From: Geothrix sp.
GTDB taxonomy: Bacteria; Acidobacteriota; Holophagae; Holophagales; Holophagaceae
Direction: 5' to 3'
Assembly (NCBI GenBank): GCA_030824075.1
Contig: JAVBYJ010000032.1
Location: forward strand, 1-53,132
DNA length: 53,132 nt
A program made the position numbers and the translations under genes. A model generated the notes under the pieces. The model did not search any database. It worked only from the letters and a program-made list of their open reading frames with translations, and had not been told where the DNA came from. Below, piece by piece: positions 16,685 through 24,630 of the stretch. The first letter of the stretch is position 1. Each line of letters begins with the position of its first letter.

Positions 16685-16713
16685 TTGACAAGGGGAAGCC
16701 ACCTCTTCAATAT
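16685..16713 (+). promoter_or_regulatory. Possible sigma-70 promoter for the DUF3187 gene
   Basis: A consensus TTGACA at 16685-16690 is followed after 17 bases by CAATAT (16708-16713). It sits in an AT-richer stretch in the 220-bp gap between HxlR and the outer-membrane gene. The -10 match is weak, so the call is tentative. Confidence 0.35.
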
Positions 16714-16849
16714 TGCTTTCACGGGGAAATAGACTTCCCAAAAGAAAGCCAAGTTCGGAGCACCCAGCCCCCTGAATTCAACCATCGACTGGGTTTCGAT
16801 CCGAGGAGGGTGGCTTCACCCACCCAGATGATCTCCAAGGAGTTCCCCC

Positions 16850-17920
16850 ATGCGCGCCACCCTCGCGCTGGCCCTCGGCTTGTCCCTGCAAGCCCAGGGC
16901 ACGGCCTACCCCGAGATGGGCCCCCTGCCCACCCGGAACATGTTCACCCTCCTTCAGGCCCCCATGACCTATCAGCCTCAGGCGCCGCGGCCCATCGGCC
17001 CCGGAGGCTGGCAGATAACCCTCACCCATGTGCGGGCCAACATCTTTGAATTCTCGGAGTTGATCAAGGACCACCCCCCGAGCTGGTTTCAGGGCCGTCA
17101 CCGCATGGATCGCGCCTCGCTGGAGGCCTTGGCCGCGGCCTATCCGAATGCCCCCTTCGTCTTCTACTTTGACGAGGAAATCTCCCGGACAACCCTCCAG
17201 GTTCGCCACGGTCTCACGTCGCGCACCGATGTCTGGGCCGAAATGCCTGTGGAGCGCCATGGGGGTGGAGACCTGGATGGCCCCATCGAAGCCTTTCACA
17301 AAACCTTCGGATTCGCCCAGTGGGGTCGCACCGAGGTCGCCCGCGGCCAGGCGACCGTCGCCACCATCCGGTATGGACGCCTCGATTTCGTGCGAGAAGG
17401 CTCCCAACCCACCCGTCTTCAGGATCCCCTGCTCGGATTGGTTCATTTGATCCATCAGGGCCAGACCACCGGTCTGAGCGTCACCTTCACGGTGAAACCG
17501 CCCTTGACGCGCAGCTACGGGTCCTTCCAGTCAGGCTGGGATCTTGAGGGTGGGCTCAGCGGCTGGTGGCAACCCACCTCCACCCAGGTGGTCTATGCCG
17601 GGGCGGCCTACACCCATCGCGGGCGGGGCAATGCCGCCTATAACCACCTCGACTACACCTCAGACTTGGGAGCCCATCTGACCTGGCAGGGGCGCCGCGA
17701 CAAGACCGTCCAACCTTTTGTGCAGCTCTATTTCCTGAGCGGCTTCAGTTCGCCCCAACCCTTCGCCAAGTTGCACGACGGCAGCCTCCAGCACGACCTG
17801 GGCTTCCACGTTCATCTCGATCCCCGCGCCACGTTGACCTTCCGCTACGTGAACAACATCACCCACAACGAAAACACCGATGACGCCTCTTTCGCAGCCA
17901 GCCTCACCTGGCGATTTTGA
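16850..17920 (+). CDS. DUF3187 outer-membrane beta-barrel protein
   Basis: The protein has 356 residues; AAGGAG lies about 8 bases before the ATG. A short signal sequence (about 1-18, ending ALGLSLQAQG) is followed by YPEMGPLPTRNMFTLLQAPM, then alternating aromatic/polar strands typical of a barrel. Examples are WQITLTHVRANIFEF and LDYTSDLGAHLTWQGR, and the protein closes with a terminal Phe (SFAASLTWRF) as expected for BAM-assembled proteins. The layout fits the DUF3187 family. The role is unknown; divergence from HxlR hints at stress- or redox-dependent expression. Confidence 0.75.
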   Translation: MRATLALALGLSLQAQGTAYPEMGPLPTRNMFTLLQAPMTYQPQAPRPIGPGGWQITLTHVRANIFEFSELIKDHPPSWFQGRHRMDRASLEALAAAYPNAPFVFYFDEEISRTTLQVRHGLTSRTDVWAEMPVERHGGGDLDGPIEAFHKTFGFAQWGRTEVARGQATVATIRYGRLDFVREGSQPTRLQDPLLGLVHLIHQGQTTGLSVTFTVKPPLTRSYGSFQSGWDLEGGLSGWWQPTSTQVVYAGAAYTHRGRGNAAYNHLDYTSDLGAHLTWQGRRDKTVQPFVQLYFLSGFSSPQPFAKLHDGSLQHDLGFHVHLDPRATLTFRYVNNITHNENTDDASFAASLTWRF

Positions 17921-18009
17921 GCGCAGCCCCTGAACGCCTCGAACCGGTTCCTGCCCACGCCTGACCCCGGATGGAATCCGCGGTGGCTCCACGGCCTGGG
18001 GAGGGCCGG

Positions 18010-18552
18010 TCAAGCCTTCAGGTATTTGGCGGCCAGCCGCTGGAGCGTATGGAGCCCTCGGAACGTGGCTTTCAGGCCCAGGGCCTTCTCGAACACCGCA
18101 TTGGAGAAGGTGGATTCGCTCTGTTTCACGCGACACAGCCACCAGACCTCACGACCAGAGACCCGGAACAGGTCCACGTCCGTGCGGAGTGTCTGGAGCC
18201 GAGCCTCGGCCTCCGCGGTCAGGGGCGCCTGGAGCAAGGCCATGTTCAGGGCCTGAGCCGCAGCCACCTCGCCCGCGTCGAAGGGGCAGCCCGAGGTCAG
18301 GGCCGCCAGCTCACGGTTGCTGCGAAGAAAGGTCGCCACCTCGTAGCCCAGAGCCTCGCGGAGGTGGCCTTCAATGCGCAGCCGCAGGGCCGCCTCCTTC
18401 TCAACCCCATGTTCAAAGATGACATTCCCGCTGGCGATGAACGTTTCCACGTTTTCCAGCCCCAGTTCCTGGAACAGCTCCCGCAGCCGGACCATGGTCA
18501 CGGTGTGTCCGCCAACATTGATGGCACGGAGGAAGGCGAAGGTGCGACTCAT
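18010..18552 (-). CDS. DUF1697 family protein
   Basis: The protein has 180 residues with the family opening TFAFLRAINVGGHTVTMVRLRELFQELGLENVETFIASGNVIFE. The central NREL...CPF and the later LFRVSGREVWWLCR...SESTFSNAVFEKALGLKATFRGLHTLQRLAA are also characteristic. DUF1697 proteins are about 180 residues and of unknown function. It is the last gene of a four-gene minus-strand chain; its ATG overlaps the preceding stop by four bases. Confidence 0.88.
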   Translation of the reverse strand: MSRTFAFLRAINVGGHTVTMVRLRELFQELGLENVETFIASGNVIFEHGVEKEAALRLRIEGHLREALGYEVATFLRSNRELAALTSGCPFDAGEVAAAQALNMALLQAPLTAEAEARLQTLRTDVDLFRVSGREVWWLCRVKQSESTFSNAVFEKALGLKATFRGLHTLQRLAAKYLKA

Positions 18553-19859
18553 GGCTGCTCCACCGCCGCCAGCGCCCGGTCCGCCTGCCTCCCCAGGTCC
18601 CCGCTGCCCTGGCTGTTGGCGAGGTTCTTGGCCAGCGCCGCCAGCAGGGCCTCCTGGGCGAAGGGCGGTAGATGCGGCAGCAGATCGGCCGCGGCGGCCA
18701 CAGCCAGAACTTGATGGGCGTGGTTGAAGGTCGGGTCATTGCGGGTGGCGGCCTCGGCCAGGGCCGCCAGGGCCGCTTCACCCTGCCCGATCCGCACCAG
18801 ACCCTGGGCATGACCCATGGCGAGGGCGGGTTCGAGATCCAGCACCGCGTCCCTCAGGTCATCGGACCCGGATTCGAGGACCGCCGCAGGCACGACGCGG
18901 TCCTCGGGTTCGTCTGTGGGAAAAAGGTTCACCAGGGCCGCAGCCTGACACCAGATGCGGGGATCCGACGGGCGTGTTCGCGCGAGGGTGGCCAGGTATG
19001 CAAAGGTCCAGGCGGTCTTACCCTCCAGATCCCGACGGGCATCCAATTGCTTTTCAGAGGCGGCCAGCACCAGTGCCGCCAGCGTGTCCCCAGCGCCCTG
19101 CCCGGCCTTCAGCTCGTCCGTGAACCGGTCCAGCAGAGCCACCAGGCCCAGATCGCAGAGCTCCCGCACCCGGGAAGCGAGTGCATCCTCGTCGAGTGAT
19201 ACGTCGGTCCAAGGCACGGCGACCTCAGTACCCACCAGGCGCTTGGCGGCGCGGCGGGCCCAGAACGTATCCTCCGGCGTGGCCGCCACCCAGGCCGCGA
19301 GACCGAGCAGGCGGCGGCCGGTGGCCTTGGGATGATCCAATCGGTCATGCAGGTCGCCGAAGTGGTCACATACCACGGCCTTGTGCCCAACGTTGGCCAT
19401 GTCCGTTTCTGTCAGTTGCCCAAGCCGCTGAAAGTCTTTGACTCCGGGCAACTCGAAACCCTGAGCCTCGGCGTAGGCCAGGCCGGGTCTGCGGGATTGA
19501 ATGAAGGCCTCCAGGTTCCGCCATTGGCCACTGCCCTTGGCCGCCAGCACTTGGGCCAGGGCCTGGGGGGATCGCCGAGCTTCGTGAGCGGCCATGTGCA
19601 GCTGGATGGCCAGGGCCCGCAGGAAACTTGGTGCTTCCAGCAGCGCCCGCAGCCTCAGCACCGAGCGCAAGCCGAGGATGCCGTGGGGCACATGGGGCTG
19701 GTAGGCCTCCCAATCGATGCGGGGAAGGAGCGTCTTCAGTGCCTCCCGCACCGCGTCCCGCACACCATCCGGCAGGATCACACGCTCCGCGAAGGCCCCA
19801 AAAAATCCCTCAGTGGGGGATTCCAACTCCTGCTGCCAGCGCAGATCAGGGGTGGTCAT
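18549..19859 (-). CDS. Unrecognised protein, helical, 436 residues
   Basis: I do not recognise a family. The start is the ATG at 19859, overlapping the previous stop (ATGA); a longer open frame upstream lies over the neighbouring gene. The sequence is rich in Ala and Leu with repeated helical stretches and no signal peptide or membrane segment. The C-terminal third (LDLEPALAMGHAQGLVRIGQGEAALAALAEAATRNDPTFNHAHQVLAVAAAADLLPHLP) looks like short alpha-solenoid repeats. It is translationally coupled on both sides, so it likely works with the lipoprotein and the 207-residue protein. Probably a lineage-specific cytoplasmic protein. Confidence 0.7.
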   Translation of the reverse strand: MTTPDLRWQQELESPTEGFFGAFAERVILPDGVRDAVREALKTLLPRIDWEAYQPHVPHGILGLRSVLRLRALLEAPSFLRALAIQLHMAAHEARRSPQALAQVLAAKGSGQWRNLEAFIQSRRPGLAYAEAQGFELPGVKDFQRLGQLTETDMANVGHKAVVCDHFGDLHDRLDHPKATGRRLLGLAAWVAATPEDTFWARRAAKRLVGTEVAVPWTDVSLDEDALASRVRELCDLGLVALLDRFTDELKAGQGAGDTLAALVLAASEKQLDARRDLEGKTAWTFAYLATLARTRPSDPRIWCQAAALVNLFPTDEPEDRVVPAAVLESGSDDLRDAVLDLEPALAMGHAQGLVRIGQGEAALAALAEAATRNDPTFNHAHQVLAVAAAADLLPHLPPFAQEALLAALAKNLANSQGSGDLGRQADRALAAVEQP

Positions 19860-20479
19860 GCCCCCTCCAGCGGAAGGGTCCAAGCGGAGGCCACCAGGCG
19901 GGCCCAGTGATGGGACCAGGCGCGTTTCCACACGAGGCTGCCTTCCTTCATATCCGCGGCTTCAAGGCGCTGACGGAGATCCGCGCGAAGGGTCTCAGCC
20001 CCCGCTCCCAGCGCTGCCTCGGCCAGGACCAGCAGGGCCGAACGAGCCTCCCGTTCCTGGTCGTGATGGGCGAGGTACCCCGCTGATTCCGGGGAGGGAG
20101 CTGTGGCCCGGAGGCGCTGCCACGTTTCAAAAGCAGCCTTGGCGGCGGGCTCGTCCCGCAGGGGCGCCTTCACCTGGGCCCAGTCCTTTCCGGCATCCAA
20201 CTCGGGGCCCGCGCGCAGCAGAGCCTCCCGCAGCTTCACGGCCTTGGCCACGTCCCGGTCCAGATGTTTAAGAGCCACGAAGGTTCGAGGCTTCTCGCGC
20301 TTCTCCCGACGGTCAAAAAAGGCGTTGAGGGCCGACACCACCAGATCCATGGGCACAGCAGCAGCCTCCCAGGCCAGCACCTGCCGGTAGTCGTCCGTGG
20401 ACAACAACCCGGCACGGCCCCAGGCCCGGAAGGCCCATTCGCGCTCCAGCCAGTCCTTCTCCTCGCGGGTGTAGGGCAT
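19856..20479 (-). CDS. Unrecognised protein, 207 residues
   Basis: I do not recognise the family. The sequence starts MPYTREEKDWLEREWAFRAWGR and is strongly charged and helical, with several Trp residues and no membrane segment or signal peptide. The start overlaps the lipoprotein stop by one base (TGATG) and the stop overlaps the next start (ATGA), so it is part of a tight operon. Codon use and composition look like those of its neighbours. A cytoplasmic partner of the following 436-residue protein is possible but unproven. Confidence 0.7.
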   Translation of the reverse strand: MPYTREEKDWLEREWAFRAWGRAGLLSTDDYRQVLAWEAAAVPMDLVVSALNAFFDRREKREKPRTFVALKHLDRDVAKAVKLREALLRAGPELDAGKDWAQVKAPLRDEPAAKAAFETWQRLRATAPSPESAGYLAHHDQEREARSALLVLAEAALGAGAETLRADLRQRLEAADMKEGSLVWKRAWSHHWARLVASAWTLPLEGA

Positions 20480-20811
20480 CAGCGGGGTTCCGGCACCAGC
20501 CAGGTACCGTCCTTCAGGTGGAGGGCGCCGTTCTCCCAGGCCAGGATCTCTTCAGGAATGATCCGGGCCTTGGCGAACCCACGCAGGCGGAAAGGTCCTG
20601 AACCCAACAGCCGGCCCTTCCGGTCCCACACCTCCAGCTGCCAGAGGGTGCCCTGATGCCCGCCGACCTTGAGGAAGACCCCCCGATCACCTTCACCACC
20701 CCACACGGCCTCGGCGGGCACGGAGGCTGGACGGGACGGCACCCCTCCACACCCTGCGAGGGTCCCCGCCAAAACGGCTGTCATCACCAGGATCGTCGAA
20801 GGTCGCACCAT
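20479..20811 (-). CDS. Small predicted lipoprotein
   Basis: The protein has 110 residues. The N-terminus (ILVMTAVLAGTLAGCGG) is a lipoprotein signal with lipobox LAGC. The mature part is short and beta-rich (GVFLKVGGHQGTLWQLEVWDRKGRLLGSG) and ends WLVPEPR. No family is recognised. The start codon is only two bases from the end of the 20814-21085 structured element, so its ribosome site (AGGA) and promoter must lie within that element. First gene of the lipoprotein/unknown/unknown/DUF1697 chain. Confidence 0.72.
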   Translation of the reverse strand: MVRPSTILVMTAVLAGTLAGCGGVPSRPASVPAEAVWGGEGDRGVFLKVGGHQGTLWQLEVWDRKGRLLGSGPFRLRGFAKARIIPEEILAWENGALHLKDGTWLVPEPR

Positions 20812-20813
20812 TT

Positions 20814-21085
20814 AGGAGTTCCTAGCTGAGCCCCACGACGCCGCGCGAGGGGTGCCGGGCGAGCGAGGCGAGGAAGGCGAGTCAAAGCGTAGCAGGTACT
20901 ACGCGCGACGAGCCTGACGCTGCATCGCGACGCCCGCCGCCCCTCGCCCGGAGGGATGATGCCAGGCAGGCGCTCCGTGGCGTCAGGGCCCTTGAACAAC
21001 GAACCACGTTGCCCTGCGGGCCCTTCCTTGCGGTGCATCCTGCCTGGCTTCATCGCGGCCTCGTCGGGCCCAGCTAGGAACTCCT
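20814..21085. repeat. Structured element, copy A (long terminal stem, multi-hairpin interior)
   Basis: It is bounded by perfect 15-bp inverted ends (AGGAGTTCCTAGCTG / CAGCTAGGAACTCCT) that extend to about 32 bp with three mismatches. Inside are a left arm (GCGAGGGG with CCCCTCGC) enclosing a hairpin GCGTAG/CTACGC, and a right arm (GATGATGCCAGGCAGG paired with CCTGCCTGGCTTCATC, one mismatch). The copy at 24280-24628 shares this layout and short unpaired words (AGCGAG, AAGGA, and GACGC..ATCGCG) but has different, still complementary, stem sequences. It fills the gap between the divergent lipoprotein and map genes. I see no coding sequence in it. Confidence 0.75.
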
Positions 21086-21120
21086 GCATTCTACCCGTTA
21101 GACTGAAAGCCGAGGGGGGC

Positions 21121-21918
21121 ATGGTCCTGATCCGCGAACAGATCCGATACAAGAGCCGCAAAGAGATCGACAAGCTGCGGGAGGCCTGTCGGCTGGCCGC
21201 CAACGCCCTGCGCGTCGCCGCCCGGGCCGCGAGGCCTGGCGTGAGCCTGCTGGAGCTGGATCGCATCGCCGAGACCTACATCCGTCAGCAGGGCGCCACG
21301 CCCAGCTTCAAGGGCTACCACGGTTTCCCGGGCACCCTCTGCACCTCGGTGAACGACAAGGTGGTGCATGGGATCCCCACGAAATACATGCTGCAGGAAG
21401 GTGACGTCATCGCCATCGACTGCGGGGCGAAGCTGGACGGTTTCCACGGCGACACCTGCCTCACCGTGGGCGTGGGGAAGATCAGCGACGAGGCCCGGAT
21501 GCTCATCCAGACCGCCCAGCTGGCCATGTTCGTGGGGATCGAATACTGCCGCCCCGGCTTTCGGATGGGCGACATGGCCACGGCTGTGCAAACCTTCGCC
21601 GAAGAGCGCGGCTACTCCATCGTCCGCGAATACATCGGTCACGGCCTGGGCCGCGATCTGCATGAGGATCCCCAGGTGCTGTACGCCGACACGAAGCCCG
21701 GTACCGGATTCCGCATGGAGCCGGGCATGACCATCACCATCGAACCCATCCTAAACACCGGCAGCCACAGGTGCCTGGTGGAAGCCGATGGGTGGACTGT
21801 CCGGACGAAGGACGGTGGTCTCTCCGCCCAGTTCGAGCACGACGTCGCCATCACGAAAGACGGCCCGGAGGTTCTGAGCATTCCGGATCCGGAATTCGAG
21901 TTGGAGGACGGGCTGTAG
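21121..21918 (+). CDS. map: Methionine aminopeptidase, type I
   Basis: The protein has 265 residues from the ATG at 21121, preceded by a GAGGGGGG purine run; the open frame upstream runs into the structured element. It removes the N-terminal Met from new proteins. The pita-bread fold metal ligands are visible: VIAIDCGAKLDGFHGDTCLTVGVG (two Asp), EYIGHGLGRDLHEDPQV (His), MTITIEPIL (Glu) and SAQFEHDVAIT (Glu). TSVNDKVVHGIP is the type I substrate-pocket signature. The family is normally about 250-270 residues. Confidence 0.96.
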   Translation: MVLIREQIRYKSRKEIDKLREACRLAANALRVAARAARPGVSLLELDRIAETYIRQQGATPSFKGYHGFPGTLCTSVNDKVVHGIPTKYMLQEGDVIAIDCGAKLDGFHGDTCLTVGVGKISDEARMLIQTAQLAMFVGIEYCRPGFRMGDMATAVQTFAEERGYSIVREYIGHGLGRDLHEDPQVLYADTKPGTGFRMEPGMTITIEPILNTGSHRCLVEADGWTVRTKDGGLSAQFEHDVAITKDGPEVLSIPDPEFELEDGL

Positions 21919-21927
21919 AGCCTGACT

Positions 21928-22431
21928 TCAGCCCTCGGCCCAGCGTCGGACAGATTCGGGGAGATCCGGTTGGGGCCCCTCGTGGCCCATCTGGCTGAGC
22001 ACTTCCGCCACGGGGACGTTGCCGGCCTTGCCGCGGAACAGGGCCCGTACCACGCCTTCGGCCGCGAGATCTCCGCCCTTCTTCGTGAATCGCTGCTCCA
22101 GATAGACCCACTTGGCGTCCCAGCCCAGGAGGCGGGTGTGCAGCTCGTAGCGTTCGAAGGGATCGAGGCTGCGGCGGTAGCGGATGGAGACGCCTCCCAC
22201 CAGGGGCATCCAGCGGTTCCGCAGCATGGCCCGGCCCAGCCGGGTGCGGAAGGTGAGATCGAAGCGGCCCAAATCCATCACGCTCAGAAAGCGCCCGTTG
22301 TTCATGTGGACGTTGACGTCGAGGTCGTTGGGCCACACTCGAAAAGAAAGGACCGAGGTCCCCAGCGGCTCCAGCGGTGGGCGAAAACGAAGGGTGAAAC
22401 CTTTCCAGAGCGTGCGCAGCAGAAGAACCAT
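21928..22431 (-). CDS. Thioesterase-like hotdog-fold protein
   Basis: The protein has 167 residues of the 4HBT/THEM6-like group. The motif FRVWPNDLDVNVHMNNGRFLSVMDLGRFDLTFR contains the Asp-x-Asp-x-N-x-HMNNGR acyl-CoA thioesterase signature, and VSIRYRRSLDPFERYELHTRLLGWDAKWVYLEQRF is the second hotdog strand pair. It hydrolyses or binds an acyl-CoA that cannot be named. It is convergent with map and divergent from ispE with a gap of about 38 bases. Confidence 0.85.
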   Translation of the reverse strand: MVLLLRTLWKGFTLRFRPPLEPLGTSVLSFRVWPNDLDVNVHMNNGRFLSVMDLGRFDLTFRTRLGRAMLRNRWMPLVGGVSIRYRRSLDPFERYELHTRLLGWDAKWVYLEQRFTKKGGDLAAEGVVRALFRGKAGNVPVAEVLSQMGHEGPQPDLPESVRRWAEG

Positions 22432-22469
22432 CCCATCAGACTAACGACTCGTTGCGATACCGTGGAGCC

Positions 22470-23306
22470 ATGGTTCTCTCCATCCCTGCGCCCGCCAAAC
22501 TCAACCGCTTCCTCGCGGTGCTGGGAAGACGAGCCGATGGGTTCCACGAACTGGAACTGGTCACCACGGTCCTGGAGGGTGTGGCAGATCTGACGGACGC
22601 GCTGGAGGCTGGACCGGCCTCCGAACTGTCCCTCACCATCACGGGGCCCGCAAGTGAGGGCCTGGTGGCCGACGCCTCCAACCTGGTGATCAAGGCTTGG
22701 CGTCTGCTGGAGGAAGTGGCGAAGCGACCCCTGCCCGCCGCTCTGCGGCTGGAGAAGCGCATCCCCCACGGAGCTGGACTGGGAGGTGGCAGCAGCGATG
22801 CGGCCGCGGCCCTGCGCCTGGGAAACCAGCTCTTCGACCTGGGCCTGGAGGACGGGTTCCTGCTCCGCATGGCCGCGCGCCTGGGCAGCGATGTGCCGCT
22901 GTTTCTTCTGGGCGGAACGGTGCTGGGGCTCGGCCGGGGTGAGCGTGTCTTCCCCCTGCGTCCAGTGCCATTGGAACCCATCCTGTTGGTCCATCCCGGC
23001 CTGTATGTCGGAACCCCTGGCGTATACCGGGCCCTGCAGGACGTGGGCTATGCGTTTCCCGAGGCCCTGGGGTCCCTGGCAGCGGGCGCAGCACCGCCCT
23101 GGCGCAACGACCTGACCGGCGCGGCCCTGTGGGTGTGCCCGCCCCTGGCGGAGGTGCGGGAGGCCCTGCGCGATACCGACGGCGAGCCGCTGCTCTGCGG
23201 CTCGGGCAGTTGCTGGGCCGCGCGGTACGACTCGCCCGAAGAAAGGGAGGCTGCGGTGCATTCCCTCGGGATCTCGCATCCATCCTGGGGACTCTGGCGC
23301 GTCTGA
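22470..23306 (+). CDS. ispE: 4-diphosphocytidyl-2-C-methyl-D-erythritol kinase
   Basis: The protein has 278 residues from the ATG at 22470; a TTG at 22452 would add six residues. It is a GHMP kinase of the non-mevalonate isoprenoid pathway. Signatures are PAPAKLNRFLAVLGRRADGFHEL (N-terminal substrate motif), KRIPHGAGLGGGSSDAAAAL (phosphate-binding loop) and the C-terminal block LCGSGSCWAARY. It stands apart from other isp genes; the ABC transporter genes follow about 50 bases later. Confidence 0.95.
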   Translation: MVLSIPAPAKLNRFLAVLGRRADGFHELELVTTVLEGVADLTDALEAGPASELSLTITGPASEGLVADASNLVIKAWRLLEEVAKRPLPAALRLEKRIPHGAGLGGGSSDAAAALRLGNQLFDLGLEDGFLLRMAARLGSDVPLFLLGGTVLGLGRGERVFPLRPVPLEPILLVHPGLYVGTPGVYRALQDVGYAFPEALGSLAAGAAPPWRNDLTGAALWVCPPLAEVREALRDTDGEPLLCGSGSCWAARYDSPEEREAAVHSLGISHPSWGLWRV

Positions 23307-23356
23307 CCCTGTCCAGACAAGCTTTTCCTGTGGTATCTGTGGGATTCGAGGTATCC

Positions 23357-24277
23357 ATGTCCGCTCCTGCCCTCCGCATTCGCGGCCTGCGCAAGGCCTT
23401 TCCCAAGGTCATCGCCGTGGACGGTGTGGACCTGGAGGTGGCCCGGGGGGAGGTCTTCGGACTGCTGGGCCCCAATGGCGCCGGCAAGACGACCACGCTT
23501 GAAATCATCGAGGGCCTGACCGGCGCAGACAGCGGCGACATCGAGATCCTGGGCCTGACCTGGGCCAAGCAGGGGCAAGAGATCCGCTCCCGCATCGGCG
23601 TCCAGTTGCAGAGCACCAGCCTCTTCAACAAGATCACGCCGCGGGAGGCCCTGGACCTCTACGGCAGCTACTACCCGAAGCGCCGGGACACCAAGGCGTT
23701 GCTGGAGCTGGTGCAGCTCGAAGAGAAGGCCGACGCCTACCACGTCACCCTCAGCGGCGGGCAGCAGCAGCGGCTGGCCTTGGCCCTGGCCCTGGTGAAC
23801 GATCCCGAGCTGGTGTTCCTGGATGAGCCCACCACGGGTCTCGACCCCCAGGCCCGCCGCAGCCTCTGGGAGGTGGTGCGCCGCATGAAGGGCGAGGGGC
23901 GAACCGTCGTTCTAACCACCCATTACATGGATGAGGCCGAAGCCCTCTGCGACCGGCTGGCCATCATGGACCACGGGAAAGTGATCGCCACCGGCACCCC
24001 CGCCTCGCTCATCGCGAACCTGGCCATCCCCAGTGTGGTGGAACTCACCTTTGACGGCGCGGCGCCGGATCCAGCGGCCTTCGCCGCGCGACTGGGCCAG
24101 GCGGTGGAACAGCGTGGCGACCTGTGGGAAATCCCCACGCCCGATCCCAAGGCCCTGCTGCCCCGCCTGCTAGAGGCTGCGGAATCCGCCACCATCCCCT
24201 TTCAGCAAGTCCATATCCGCCGGGCCACGCTGGAGGACGTGTTCCTCCACCGCACCGGACGCAGCCTGAGGGAGTGA
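23357..24277 (+). CDS. ABC transporter ATP-binding protein (CcmA/DrrA type)
   Basis: The protein has 306 residues from an ATG with GAGG at normal spacing; the longer upstream frame overlaps ispE. Motifs are GLLGPNGAGKTTTLEIIEGL (Walker A), VQLQSTSLFNKITPREAL (Q-loop), VTLSGGQQQRLALALAL (signature), LVFLDEPTTGLDPQAR (Walker B) and LTTHYMDEAE (H-loop). The C-terminal extension of about 85 residues is typical of DrrA/CcmA exporters that pair with ABC-2 permeases. Its natural partner, the permease, is separated from it only by the structured element 24280-24628. Confidence 0.93.
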   Translation: MSAPALRIRGLRKAFPKVIAVDGVDLEVARGEVFGLLGPNGAGKTTTLEIIEGLTGADSGDIEILGLTWAKQGQEIRSRIGVQLQSTSLFNKITPREALDLYGSYYPKRRDTKALLELVQLEEKADAYHVTLSGGQQQRLALALALVNDPELVFLDEPTTGLDPQARRSLWEVVRRMKGEGRTVVLTTHYMDEAEALCDRLAIMDHGKVIATGTPASLIANLAIPSVVELTFDGAAPDPAAFAARLGQAVEQRGDLWEIPTPDPKALLPRLLEAAESATIPFQQVHIRRATLEDVFLHRTGRSLRE

Positions 24278-24279
24278 CG

Positions 24280-24628
24280 AGGGCCTGTTTTCAAAGTGGG
24301 ACGCGGTCGCGCAAGGGGCGCCGCCCAAGCGAGACAAGGAGAACGACGATGGCAATAGCGGCACTATTGGCGAGGCGTTCGACGCGGTATCGCGCCGGGC
24401 GCCGCCCCTTGCCCTTCGGGACGCGGCCAGCCGCACCTCTGGCGGCGTTGCCGGCCCTGGCTCGGGCCCCTGGCCCTCGGGGCTTCGCCCCCGCCATCGA
24501 CTGCGCCGATGCGGCCCTATTCGCTTTGCGAATGGTGAACGATGTCCCGCATCGCCGTGCGGCCGGTGCCTTGCCAGTTGCGCGGCTGGCCGGCGTCGCG
24601 GCCACATCCCACTTTGAAAAGAGGCCCT
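24280..24628. repeat. Structured element, copy B, between ABC ATPase and permease genes
   Basis: The 22-bp inverted ends (AGGGCCTG then TTTTCAAAGTGGGA on the left; one mismatch with the right) extend to about 31 bp with mismatches. The interior repeats the layout of copy A: GCAAGGGG/CCCCTTGC, an inner CAATAG/CTATTG hairpin flanked by GAACG/CGTTC, and a right arm GACGCGGCCAGCCGC with its partner near 24585. The element is two bases from the ATPase stop and two bases from the permease ATG. The AGAGG ribosome site of the permease lies in the right terminal strand, so folding would mask it. ORFs inside are not convincing. Confidence 0.75.
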
Positions 24629-24630
24629 AG

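Noticed and set aside
20814..24628. Classical MITE or insertion sequence explanation for elements A and B
   Set aside because: Terminal ends differ in sequence between copies, I see no target-site duplication, and no transposase gene is in the window. Not fully excluded.
24124..24630. 168-codon frame through structured element B
   Set aside because: It crosses the ATPase gene end and the element's paired arms. Its Arg/Pro-rich sequence reads as translated hairpin DNA, not a protein family.
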